From assembly GCF_035917995.1 (NCBI RefSeq), contig NZ_CP109131.1, forward strand, positions 3,348,001 through 3,412,000: a stretch of 64,000 nt of DNA, given 5' to 3'. Of this stretch, positions 8,735 through 15,656 are shown piece after piece. Source of the DNA: Streptosporangium sp. NBC_01755 (lineage in GTDB: Bacteria > Actinomycetota > Actinomycetes > Streptosporangiales > Streptosporangiaceae). Numbering within the stretch: position 1 is the first letter of the stretch; each line of letters starts with the position of its first letter. The notes under the pieces were generated by a model. That model did no database searches. It was not told the DNA's origin and saw nothing but the letters and a program-made list of their open reading frames with translations. The translations under genes were made by a program, and so were the position numbers.

Positions 8735-9247
8735 GTGAAACGAGACCTTGTTCCCCAGCTGTGCGCTTGCGGATGTGGCGAGTACGCGGCCGTTGACGAA
8801 CGGCGCAATCGAGTCAGCAAGTACGTGTCCGGACACAACGCCCGCCTCAGTCCCCCGATGGCGGGCAAAACCCACTCGGCGGAAGCCCGCGCCAAGCTGG
8901 CGGCCTACTCGGGCAAGCGGGCGTCCTCGTACAAGCACGGATGGTCCGGAACCATCACGTACAAGACGTGGTCTTCCATGTTGGGCCGCTGCGACGACCC
9001 CCGGAATGCCTCTTACAAGCTCTACGGCGGCCGGGGAATCACCATCTGCGACCGCTGGCGCGACTTCACGAACTTCCTCGAAGACATGGGGGAGCGGCCG
9101 AGCAAGGATCACCAACTGGATCGCATCGACAACGACGGCCCATACTCGCCGGAGAACTGCCGCTGGCTGACGCGAGCCGAGAACAACGCACGCCGCGCCG
9201 ACCCGGGGGGCTGGATCGCCCGACGGGCTGCACAGGCGCAGCGGTAG
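8735..9247 (+). CDS. Free-standing HNH homing endonuclease, inserted antisense in the tail module
   Basis: This is the only plus-strand gene within 29 kb. The 170-residue protein has an N-terminal CACGCGE zinc-like motif with GHNAR (residues about 9-34), a NUMOD3-like stretch (GKTHSAEARAKLAAYSG) and a C-terminal nuclease region with YGGRGITICDRW, DMGERP, LDRIDNDGPYSPENCRW and ENNARR. The Asp/His-Asn-Cys-Arg-Trp pattern is that of HNH_3-type phage homing endonucleases. Such enzymes cut an intronless allele and copy themselves by repair. It starts at GTG with no strong ribosome site and ends 9 bp from a minus-strand gene, so it is packed neatly between phage genes without disrupting a reading frame. 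Confidence 0.82.
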   Translation: MKRDLVPQLCACGCGEYAAVDERRNRVSKYVSGHNARLSPPMAGKTHSAEARAKLAAYSGKRASSYKHGWSGTITYKTWSSMLGRCDDPRNASYKLYGGRGITICDRWRDFTNFLEDMGERPSKDHQLDRIDNDGPYSPENCRWLTRAENNARRADPGGWIARRAAQAQR

Positions 9248-9256
9248 CGCCATGAC

Positions 9257-9688
9257 CTATCCCTTTCTCTGCTGATCGGCGAAGCGGTCCTGGTGCTCGG
9301 AGAAGTCCTCCACCCAATCCGCGGGCCGCACGTGCCGGCGGATCAGCCCCAGGCGTTGCCGCCAGTCCCCTGCCTGCACGAGGTAGGTCTCCGGCCGGGT
9401 GCGGTGGTCGGCGAAGCACCGCTGACGCGGCTCGAAGCGGAACACGGTCAGCCCGGTCTCGGTGCGCTGCTCGCGGTGTGTTCGCCCGGAGGCGTATCGG
9501 ATGTAGTGCGCCTGCCGCTTGCCGAGCTCGGTGCCCTCGTCGACGGCGGTCTGCCAGCCGTGCCGCCACGCGGCGCAGCCGACCAGCTCGCACGCCGCCC
9601 GCACCAGCCGATCCGCCGGAGCGACGATCCGATACGTCTGCATGGCCCCCACGGGCAGCGCCGGAGCGATGCGGTTGATGGGCCTCAT
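9257..9688 (-). CDS. Tail-region protein of unknown function
   Basis: The 143-residue protein is basic and Arg-rich at the C-terminus, with an MQTYRIVAPADRLVRAACE start region and a QRCFADHRTRPETYLVQAGDW segment. I recognise no domain. It lies between the two tail-tube-like genes, in the orientation of the structural operon, and its ATG overlaps the stop of the upstream 93-residue gene. A role in tail assembly is inferred from position only. Confidence 0.65.
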   Translation of the reverse strand: MRPINRIAPALPVGAMQTYRIVAPADRLVRAACELVGCAAWRHGWQTAVDEGTELGKRQAHYIRYASGRTHREQRTETGLTVFRFEPRQRCFADHRTRPETYLVQAGDWRQRLGLIRRHVRPADWVEDFSEHQDRFADQQRKG

Positions 9689-9966
9689 GCGCGCCCCTCC
9701 CGTGCCTCACGCGGCGCCGGGCGGGGAGCAGGCCGGGTGCCGCGGACCGGCTGCTTGGGCTCCTGCGTGACCGGGACCACCACCACGGACTGCTCCAGGC
9801 GCACGAACCCGGGCCGGGAGTGTGCGGCCACCAGGTGCGTCGGCCCGGCCACGTACGGCGTGCCGGCCTCGCACTCCCACGCCTCGACCGGTACGGCGAG
9901 CACGCTGCCGTCCTCCTGGGCGTACAGGGCGAGGGCGCCGGTGGTGCACGAGATGTAGGTGGCCAT
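9685..9966 (-). CDS. Small structural-region protein, unknown
   Basis: The protein has 93 residues from the ATG at 9966, which overlaps the TGA of the upstream tail-tube gene as TGATG; this settles the start against a much longer in-frame reading. The first half reads as a compact beta-rich unit (YISCTTGALALYAQEDGSV, EAWECEAGTPYVAGPTHL), and the end is a Pro/Arg-rich tail. No family is recognised. Position suggests a tail or tail-completion accessory. Confidence 0.65.
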   Translation of the reverse strand: MATYISCTTGALALYAQEDGSVLAVPVEAWECEAGTPYVAGPTHLVAAHSRPGFVRLEQSVVVVPVTQEPKQPVRGTRPAPRPAPREAREGRA

Positions 9967-10709
9967 CAGAAGCTCACCGCCGTCTCGTTGCGGCAGACCA
10001 GCACGGCGAACTGCGCGTTGCTGAAGGTCCCGGTCGTCACGACCCGCAGGTACCGCTCCACGGTCAGACCTGCGGCGGTGGCGATGCGCTGGCTGGTGAT
10101 GCCGGTAGCCACGGTGAAGCCTCCGCCGACCACGTCGGCCCAGGAGTCCGCCCCGCCGTTGTCGCTGGACTCCTGCACCTTCACCGCTGCGCTGGTGCCA
10201 GTGAAGGCCATGACATGGAGGTACGCCTGGAGACCGTGAGCGGTCGACGCGCCGTGGTCCACCGACGACCCGTTTGTGGCCCCCGTGTCGGTCCGTATGC
10301 CTGCGGTGAGCTGTCGCCCCCACTCCAGTCCGTAGCCGTTCGCGAGGGCCTGTACGGCGATCGTGAGGCTCCCGTCCGCACCGCGGGACGGGTCGTAGTT
10401 GATCTGCTTACCGACCAGCGCCGCGCCCGCGTTCCCGAGCGCCGCCCCTCGGCAGTAGGTGACGACCTGATCCGCCGTCGGCAGCGCGGACAGCCGCTCA
10501 TGCGCCTGGTCAGTGGCCGGGTTGAAGAAGGCGCTGTACTCGATCGCCCCGTCGCGTAGACCGCCGATCCGCTCGAAGGCCTCCTTGTCGATGCCGGTGA
10601 CGTCCAGGGCGGCCGGGCCGCCGCCGATCCGGCCGAGTGAACCGATGTCGCCGGACAGGTTGTAGCCCGCGACGAACAGCCGGTCGCCCATGCCGCTCTG
10701 CTTGGTCAT
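9966..10709 (-). CDS. Tail tube protein (paralogue B, longer)
   Basis: This 247-residue protein starts MTKQSGMGDRLFVAGYNLSG, a start I associate with major tail or tube proteins of Streptomyces phages. It contains ALDVTGIDKEAFERIGGLRD, FNPATDQAH and SRGADGSLTIAVQALANG in the same order as the 138-residue protein at 8254-8670, so the two share an ancestral tube fold. The C-terminal 90 residues (VQESSDNGGADSWADVVGG to the end) are an extra beta-rich domain that could be displayed on the tail surface. The ATG overlaps the tail-terminator stop by ATGA. Confidence 0.78.
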   Translation of the reverse strand: MTKQSGMGDRLFVAGYNLSGDIGSLGRIGGGPAALDVTGIDKEAFERIGGLRDGAIEYSAFFNPATDQAHERLSALPTADQVVTYCRGAALGNAGAALVGKQINYDPSRGADGSLTIAVQALANGYGLEWGRQLTAGIRTDTGATNGSSVDHGASTAHGLQAYLHVMAFTGTSAAVKVQESSDNGGADSWADVVGGGFTVATGITSQRIATAAGLTVERYLRVVTTGTFSNAQFAVLVCRNETAVSF

Positions 10710-11164
10710 GGCACCTGCTCCCATACGTCGTTCACGATCACCGGGACGACGAGCGTCATCACCCGCAGCAGCTTGGAGTCGTGCTGGATATAGCCCGCCT
10801 GCGCGCTCAGCGACGTCCCGGCCTGGCCAAGCAGGTCCACGTTGCGGACGCTGCCGCCGAGCGTGAAGTCCCCGGAGTAGGCCGACATCAGGGCGTCCGT
10901 GGCGGCCAGCATGTTCGGGTCGATCGCGTCCGCGGGCTCCTGCTCGGCGCCGGTGTAGATCCGCACGTTGAACACCAGCCGGGCGCTCGTCGAGGCCAGC
11001 CCGGACCCGGTCGGCACCGGCGCGATGGAGTCCACCCACACCGCCGCGGTGAGACCGTTCCCGGGCGCGTTCTTCGGCTCGTGGCTGTTGACCCGCTCGA
11101 ACAGGCCCAGCGCCAGGGCGTGCGACGTGAGGCCGTCGAGGATGGTCGTGGCGTCGAGGGACAT
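10706..11164 (-). CDS. Tail terminator / tail completion protein
   Basis: A 152-residue protein with an N-terminal helix (ATTILDGLTSHALALGLFERV), a central strand region (ARLVFNVRIYTG) and a C-terminal strand pair (KLLRVMTLVVPVIVNDVWEQ). This alpha-beta pattern and the position just before the tube gene fit the tail terminator family that caps the tube and joins it to the head. I see no diagnostic catalytic residues, so the call rests on order and fold pattern. Confidence 0.72.
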   Translation of the reverse strand: MSLDATTILDGLTSHALALGLFERVNSHEPKNAPGNGLTAAVWVDSIAPVPTGSGLASTSARLVFNVRIYTGAEQEPADAIDPNMLAATDALMSAYSGDFTLGGSVRNVDLLGQAGTSLSAQAGYIQHDSKLLRVMTLVVPVIVNDVWEQVP

Positions 11165-11166
11165 GG

Positions 11167-11457
11167 TCAGCCGCCACCGCGTGCGAGGTAGCCCTGCAGG
11201 GGAGGCAGGGACGACACGGTGGCCTCGTCCGGGGTGGTGACGGGCTCCCCGGTCTCCGGGTCAAGCACCCACTCATCGTTCTCGTCGAGGGTGATCACGT
11301 GCAGGACACGCCGCACGGGCACCTCGTCGAAGACCTCCAGCACGCGCCCGGTGGACAGGGGGATGGACTCCGCCGTGCACCACGACAGCAGCGCCATGTA
11401 CGGCGGGGATGTCATGTGCTCCGGCTTGGTCCGGATCTCCACGGTCAGGTACAGCAC
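11167..11457 (-). CDS. Small head-tail region protein, unknown
   Basis: The 96-residue protein begins MLYLTVEIRTKPEHMTSPPY; the inner Met at residue 15 is an alternative start. The rest carries a RVLHVITLDENDEWVLDP segment followed by ETGEPVTTPDEATVSSLPP and a Gly-rich end. No family recognised. It lies 2 bp upstream of the tail terminator gene and downstream of the gp10-like gene, so a connector accessory is likely. Confidence 0.65.
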   Translation of the reverse strand: MLYLTVEIRTKPEHMTSPPYMALLSWCTAESIPLSTGRVLEVFDEVPVRRVLHVITLDENDEWVLDPETGEPVTTPDEATVSSLPPLQGYLARGGG

Positions 11458-11476
11458 AGGTCCTCCAGGTGGGTGG

Positions 11477-11866
11477 TCATTGCATGCGCCCCAGGTACCG
11501 CTTCAGGGTCTGCGCGGCGATGGCCGGAGCTTTCTTACGCAGGTGCTGGGCGACCCTCCTGAAGGTGAAGTAGCCCGTGAAGCGGGTGACCGGCGCGTTC
11601 CTGCTGCCGGTGCCCTCCAGCCAGTGCCCGTAGATCACCCGGTCGTCGTAGAGCACCTGCGCGGACCCAACCGCCCGGTTCCGGATACGGCTCTGGTAGT
11701 AGCCCGTCGGGTTGCGCAACACCCGCGACAAGGTGAAGTGGATGTCACGGAACCCCTGCTCGGCGACATCGTCGACCACGGCCTCGGCGAAGTCGTTGAG
11801 GGCCAGGACCGCGCGGCCGTCGAACACGGGACCCTCGAACTCCACCGACGCTTGAACCTCCAGCAC
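11477..11866 (-). CDS. HK97 gp10-like minor structural protein (head-tail connection)
   Basis: The protein has 129 residues from GTG 11866, chosen because it follows the TGA of the previous gene by one base; the longer reading adds 33 residues with poor composition. It has an N-terminal FDGRAVLALNDFAEAVVDDVAEQG helix, a short SRIRNRAVGSAQVLYDD segment, GHWLEGTGSRN, and a basic C-terminus (RKKAPAIAAQTLKRYLG). The pattern matches gp10/neck proteins that join connector and tail terminator. Confidence 0.7.
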   Translation of the reverse strand: MLEVQASVEFEGPVFDGRAVLALNDFAEAVVDDVAEQGFRDIHFTLSRVLRNPTGYYQSRIRNRAVGSAQVLYDDRVIYGHWLEGTGSRNAPVTRFTGYFTFRRVAQHLRKKAPAIAAQTLKRYLGRMQ

Positions 11867-11867
11867 G

Positions 11868-12908
11868 TCACACCCCCCGGATTCGGGCCTTGCGGCCGAA
11901 CGTGGTGTAGGCGTCGTCCCACAGCTTCGCCAGGCCGCGCCCTGAGACCTCGCGCTGGGTCTCACCGGCCCCGGCGACCCGCGCGTACCCTGCCTGCTCC
12001 TGCAGCAGCTGCGTCAGCGCCAGCGCCACGGCGAGATCCCGCACGAGGGCGGGCACCAGATGCCGGGTGATGGGCGCCGCGCTGTCGTGGGTCGCCGCAG
12101 TGGTACCGAGCGCTCCCCTGGTGACGGTGAGGGTTCGGGCGGCGTAGATGTCGGCGCCAGCGGTGTGAGCAGCCAGCACGCTGCCGTCCCAGGCGCGCTT
12201 GACGATCAGGTTGTTGCCCGCGATGTCGACGATGAGCATCCGCTCGGCGTCCACCAGGAGCACCTCGTCGACCGCGTAGGCCGAGCCGGTGGTGACGGCC
12301 ACCATCACCGCCGCGGCGGACGCCCCCAGGTGCGCGCCGAGGTTCTGGCCGGTGTCGAGCAGACCCCGCCCGGTGACGATCATCTGCTCCGAGCCCACCC
12401 GGATGATGTCGCCCACTCCGACCGCTCCGGAGTCCGTGACGTCGACCGTGGTCTCGGACGCGTCGAGCGCCTCAGCCAGTGCCCCGGCCGGCCCGCTGTC
12501 GGCGGAGTAGCCGAAGACGCCGGTGATGGCGATGTTGCGCTGGTGGGTGGAGCCGCCGCCGAACGCCGCCGTGCTGGACAGGTTGAGCTCGACGTGGGTG
12601 TACGGCGGGCCGGCGTCCGGCCGCAGCAGGAAGTCCCCAGGAGCGATGGAGGTGCCGGCGGCGGTCAGCGAGGTGACGGAGATGACCTCGTGCTGGCCGA
12701 GCCACAGCCGCCACGGCCGGGCGCCCTGCGGGTTCGGCCAGTCGAAGGTCCGGGTGCCGGCCCACGGGTAGAAGCGGCGGCGCAGGCGCCCTTCGATCGC
12801 GTCGGTGGCGGCCCCGATCGCCCGGTCCACCTGGCCGTTGCTGCGCGCCGTCTCCTGGACGTCCAAGGCGCGCTTGACGGCCTCACGGGTGCAGTACCAA
12901 ACGGTCAT
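11868..12908 (-). CDS. Head-tail adaptor (gp6-like connector) with internal beta insertion
   Basis: In this 346-residue protein the first 100 residues (TREAVKRALDVQETARSNGQ, GRLRRRFYPW, VISVTSLTA) and the last 60 (VPALVRDLAVALALTQLLQE, KLWDDAYTTFG) are the helical N- and C-terminal parts of head-tail adaptors. Between them, about residues 140-270, are beta-rich repeats with IIRVGSEQMIVTGRG and VLLVDAERMLIVDIAGN, a pair of related segments. The insertion makes it about twice as long as simple gp6 connectors. The function of the insert is unknown; surface exposure is inferred. Confidence 0.75.
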   Translation of the reverse strand: MTVWYCTREAVKRALDVQETARSNGQVDRAIGAATDAIEGRLRRRFYPWAGTRTFDWPNPQGARPWRLWLGQHEVISVTSLTAAGTSIAPGDFLLRPDAGPPYTHVELNLSSTAAFGGGSTHQRNIAITGVFGYSADSGPAGALAEALDASETTVDVTDSGAVGVGDIIRVGSEQMIVTGRGLLDTGQNLGAHLGASAAAVMVAVTTGSAYAVDEVLLVDAERMLIVDIAGNNLIVKRAWDGSVLAAHTAGADIYAARTLTVTRGALGTTAATHDSAAPITRHLVPALVRDLAVALALTQLLQEQAGYARVAGAGETQREVSGRGLAKLWDDAYTTFGRKARIRGV

Positions 12909-12909
12909 G

Positions 12910-13815
12910 TCACGCCCTCACCCAGTCGCGCGGATAGGTCCACCCGTCGAAGCGGCAGTGAAGCTCGCCCCGAGGCCCTGCTGCGAGCGGTTCGCCGTCG
13001 TTCGGGCAGGCGGTCGGCACCCGATCCCGCTCCTCCTGCCGGTCGGCCGCCGCCTCTCGGGCGATGTCGAGCAGCGTCCACCACCCGCCGGGGGTACTGA
13101 CGATGGGGGTCCTGGTGACGGTCGCCTCGGCGAACACCTCGACCGCCGCCATGAGGCTCGCCGACCGCCCAGCCACGGCTTCTGCGGTCAGCGCGGCGCT
13201 GGCGGTCACCGCGGCAGCGCCGACGGCCGTATTCACCCCGGCCGCCGACAGGGCCACCGCGTGGGTCTGCGTCACCTCACCCTCGACCTGAGCGCCGCCG
13301 GGCAACGTGCTGGCCGAGGACCCGGCCACGCCATCCCAGGCCGCGCCCGGCGAGTCACCATCGAAGTAGTCCTCGACCCCGGCGGCCTGCTCGATCAGCA
13401 GCATCGTGGCGTCGACCGTGTTGAGCGAGTAGTTGATGCCGTCCAAGATTAAACGCACGCTCGCGGCCCCCTCAGGGGCGACCCCGGTGATCGACGCACG
13501 CGACACCACGTTCAACGTGACGGTGTAGCTGGCGCTCGGATACCCGATCGGACCGCCACCCGCGTTCAACCACTCGAAGTAGATCGTGCCGCCACCGGAG
13601 AAGTTCGCCGGCCGCAGGTAAACGCTGACCGTGTACTCCAACCCCGCCGTGGCGGGGGCCGCCGGGGTGCGGATGAACGTGCCCGAGGTATACCGGGCCG
13701 CGAAGGGCCGATCGAACCCCGAGACAGCGGTACGAGTGGGAGCGGCCTCACCCGCCCAGCCCGTGCCATCGTTGACCAGCGCAGGGTTGACGCACAGGTT
13801 GTGGCGGTCAGCCAT
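12910..13815 (-). CDS. Virion protein: carbohydrate-binding-like domain plus Cys-rich C-terminal module
   Basis: Residues 1-165 of this 301-residue protein look like a CBM4/9-type beta-sandwich (CVNPALVNDGTGW, LEYTVSVYLRPANFSGG, DYFDGDSPGAAWDG), common in phage decoration and fibre proteins. Residues 180-240 are an Ala/Val-rich linker. The last 58 residues (GGWWTLLDIAREAAADRQEE, then CPNDGEPL, then CRFDGWTYP) form a separate Cys-rich module that I recall as a small stand-alone head-region gene in other actinophages. The ribosome site GGAGGGGAG lies just upstream of the ATG. Location between capsid and connector genes suggests a capsid-surface or neck protein. Confidence 0.68.
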   Translation of the reverse strand: MADRHNLCVNPALVNDGTGWAGEAAPTRTAVSGFDRPFAARYTSGTFIRTPAAPATAGLEYTVSVYLRPANFSGGGTIYFEWLNAGGGPIGYPSASYTVTLNVVSRASITGVAPEGAASVRLILDGINYSLNTVDATMLLIEQAAGVEDYFDGDSPGAAWDGVAGSSASTLPGGAQVEGEVTQTHAVALSAAGVNTAVGAAAVTASAALTAEAVAGRSASLMAAVEVFAEATVTRTPIVSTPGGWWTLLDIAREAAADRQEERDRVPTACPNDGEPLAAGPRGELHCRFDGWTYPRDWVRA

Positions 13816-13846
13816 CTCCCCTCCTCTCCGGCCAGTCGTGCGGTGG

Positions 13847-14227
13847 TTATGCGGCGATCGGCGTGAACGCCAAGGTCAGCGTGGTGATGGTGAGCGTGTC
13901 GCCCGAGGTAACGTCCTTCGCCGAGGTCAGCGCCGCCGACTCCAGGAAGTTGCCGCCGCTCGCGGCGTCCCACAGGCTGACGTGAGTGATCGTCTCTGTC
14001 GCGGTCATCGAGTAGCCGGCCAGCGACGACAAGGTCATCGACCCGGCCGACGGTGCCGCCCAGGCGGCCTGGTTGCGGGTCGTCACTGCGGACGCGTTGG
14101 CCGTACCCGCCGCGCCTGGGTCGCCTGTGTGGAGCTTGACGAACACGCCCGACGGTGCGGTGTAGTTCGTCCCCCGGAACAGGTTCAGGATCCCGTGCGC
14201 GTGGGCCGAGGCCAGCCCGGCGGTCAC
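13847..14227 (-). CDS. Minor structural protein (fibre/decoration type)
   Basis: A 126-residue protein, GTG start overlapping the upstream TGA. It has the pattern ILNLFRGTNYTAPSGVFVKL, HTGDPGAAGTAN, THVSLWDAASGGNFL and a strand-rich LTITTLTLAFTPIA ending. Such short proteins are frequent in actinophage head regions and in fibre clusters. I cannot name the family. It is probably a virion decoration or fibre subunit. Confidence 0.6.
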   Translation of the reverse strand: MTAGLASAHAHGILNLFRGTNYTAPSGVFVKLHTGDPGAAGTANASAVTTRNQAAWAAPSAGSMTLSSLAGYSMTATETITHVSLWDAASGGNFLESAALTSAKDVTSGDTLTITTLTLAFTPIAA

Positions 14228-14739
14228 GAGCTCGCCCCTCGGGTCACCTCAGCCTCGGCGGTGACCTCCAGCGAGGAATCCGCTCCGCCCGCCGCCTTCC
14301 GGCCACGCTGCCTCGCCGCCGGGCGGGAGGCCTGCTCGTCGGGCTCGTCAGCCGGAGGCAGCGCCTCACCGGACCCGTCCCCGCTGAGCTCGTGCTCGGT
14401 GCCGTCCGCAGGCGCCTCGACCGGCTCGGTTGGCACGCCAGTGCCCGGATGCTCCCGCTCAGCGGCGGCATTGGTAGGCCCGCCATGGCGGGTGATCTTC
14501 GGCATGTTCTCCTCCTCATCCGCGTCCTGGGCCGCGTCGCGCCAGGACGCCAGCGCGGGCATGGCCAGCCCGCACCCCACGCACAGCAGCAGGTGGGGCA
14601 TCTCCACCACGCCCAAGGCGACCTGGCGCAGGTACACCCGCCGGACGTTCGCGAACGCCCGGCAGGTCTCGTTACCGCACGCGACGTCAAGGAAGGGCCG
14701 CACCGACCCGCCGCACGCCTCGCTACGCCCAGCCGCCAC
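14224..14739 (-). CDS. Head-region protein with zinc-ribbon-like N-terminus and disordered tail
   Basis: Starting at GTG 14739, one base after the previous stop, the protein has 171 residues. It carries CGNETC and CVGC pairs (residues about 21-59), a likely zinc ribbon, then a PKITRHGGPTNAAAER segment recalling short actinophage head proteins, and an acidic/Pro/Ala-rich disordered tail. The two parts may be a fusion of two genes that are separate elsewhere; an internal ATG at MPKITRHGG would be the start of the second. Role unknown; likely head assembly or virion-associated. Confidence 0.62.
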   Translation of the reverse strand: MAAGRSEACGGSVRPFLDVACGNETCRAFANVRRVYLRQVALGVVEMPHLLLCVGCGLAMPALASWRDAAQDADEEENMPKITRHGGPTNAAAEREHPGTGVPTEPVEAPADGTEHELSGDGSGEALPPADEPDEQASRPAARQRGRKAAGGADSSLEVTAEAEVTRGASS

Positions 14740-14740
14740 G

Positions 14741-15196
14741 TCAGGCCGCCACCACGGCCGCGTTGTCATCCAGCGGGATGTAGGTGAGCACCCACGTGAT
14801 CGCGCCATCGGTGCCCGCCGAGACGTGCTCGACGCTCCCGGGGGTCAGCACGATCGGCTGCTTGATCGTCGGCACTGCGCCGGGCCCGGTCAGGATGCTG
14901 TCCCCGGTCAGGCCCTGGAAGCCGAGCAGGTTGCCCGCTGGGGTGTCCGTGGTGCCGATGTCGGTCGCCGCGCACAGGTCTTTCGTCGCCCCCACCGTGG
15001 GGTTGTGCTGCAGCTTGTAGCTGTTGGCCGCGGTGATGGCCGTGGTCACCTCGCCGACGATGCTCGTGATGAGCACCTTGCCGCCGGAAACGGTGAACAG
15101 CGCCTTGGTCTCGGCGGCAAGCGCGCCGGTCGCCTTCTCCACCCGGGAGCCGAGCAGCACCGTCCGCAGCTGCGAACCCTGAATGATCGTGGACAT
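14741..15196 (-). CDS. Capsid-associated structural protein, unknown
   Basis: The 151-residue protein is mostly beta: RTVLLGSRVEKATG, ALFTVSGGKVLITSIVGEVT, YKLQHNPTVGATKDLCAATD and ITWVLTYIPLDD. Proteins of this type occur next to capsid genes in actinophages, and a head decoration role fits. No catalytic motifs. It follows a similar beta-rich gene, and the two may be partners in the capsid lattice; this is inference. Confidence 0.62.
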   Translation of the reverse strand: MSTIIQGSQLRTVLLGSRVEKATGALAAETKALFTVSGGKVLITSIVGEVTTAITAANSYKLQHNPTVGATKDLCAATDIGTTDTPAGNLLGFQGLTGDSILTGPGAVPTIKQPIVLTPGSVEHVSAGTDGAITWVLTYIPLDDNAAVVAA

Positions 15197-15209
15197 TGGT
15201 CGCCCCCTC

Positions 15210-15635
15210 TCAGACCAGAGCCGCGAGGCTGGCCGGCGCCCGCTGGACCTGTAGGTCCCGCTGGAGCGCGGTGACCAGGCCAGCGCCCGTGGACGCGAGC
15301 TTCACGTGGGTGTAGCGGTCCGACAGCTCGGTGTCCTCGACCTCGACGAGCATGCCGTTCTCGGCGGTGGCCGCAGCGGTGACCACAGTGGATCCGGCCG
15401 CCTGCGTGTGCAGGGTCCAGGCCCCGCCCACGCCGTTGCTCGTGTGGTACCGGGTGATCGTCGCCAGGACCTGAGCGCCCGTACCTCCGGCGTCTCTGGC
15501 TTCGGTCAGGGTGTAGGTGTCGCCGGCCGCCCCCGCGAGGTAGCAGAGGAACGCCACGCCGCCCACGTCCCGCAGGGGGACGTACACGTTGTCAGCGATG
15601 GGGATGGCGTTGAACAGCCGCCCGAGAGCTTCCAT
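15210..15635 (-). CDS. Capsid-associated structural protein, unknown
   Basis: The 141-residue protein begins LGRLFNAIPIADNVYVPLRD and continues with beta-type segments (GVAFLCYLAGAAGDTYTLTE, GMLVEVEDTELSDRYTHVKL) and a C-terminal helix. It follows the major capsid gene by 21 bp, where head decoration or head-completion proteins are usually encoded. No named family is recognised. Confidence 0.62.
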   Translation of the reverse strand: MEALGRLFNAIPIADNVYVPLRDVGGVAFLCYLAGAAGDTYTLTEARDAGGTGAQVLATITRYHTSNGVGGAWTLHTQAAGSTVVTAAATAENGMLVEVEDTELSDRYTHVKLASTGAGLVTALQRDLQVQRAPASLAALV

Positions 15636-15656
15636 GATCCTTCGGTTCCTTCCTGG

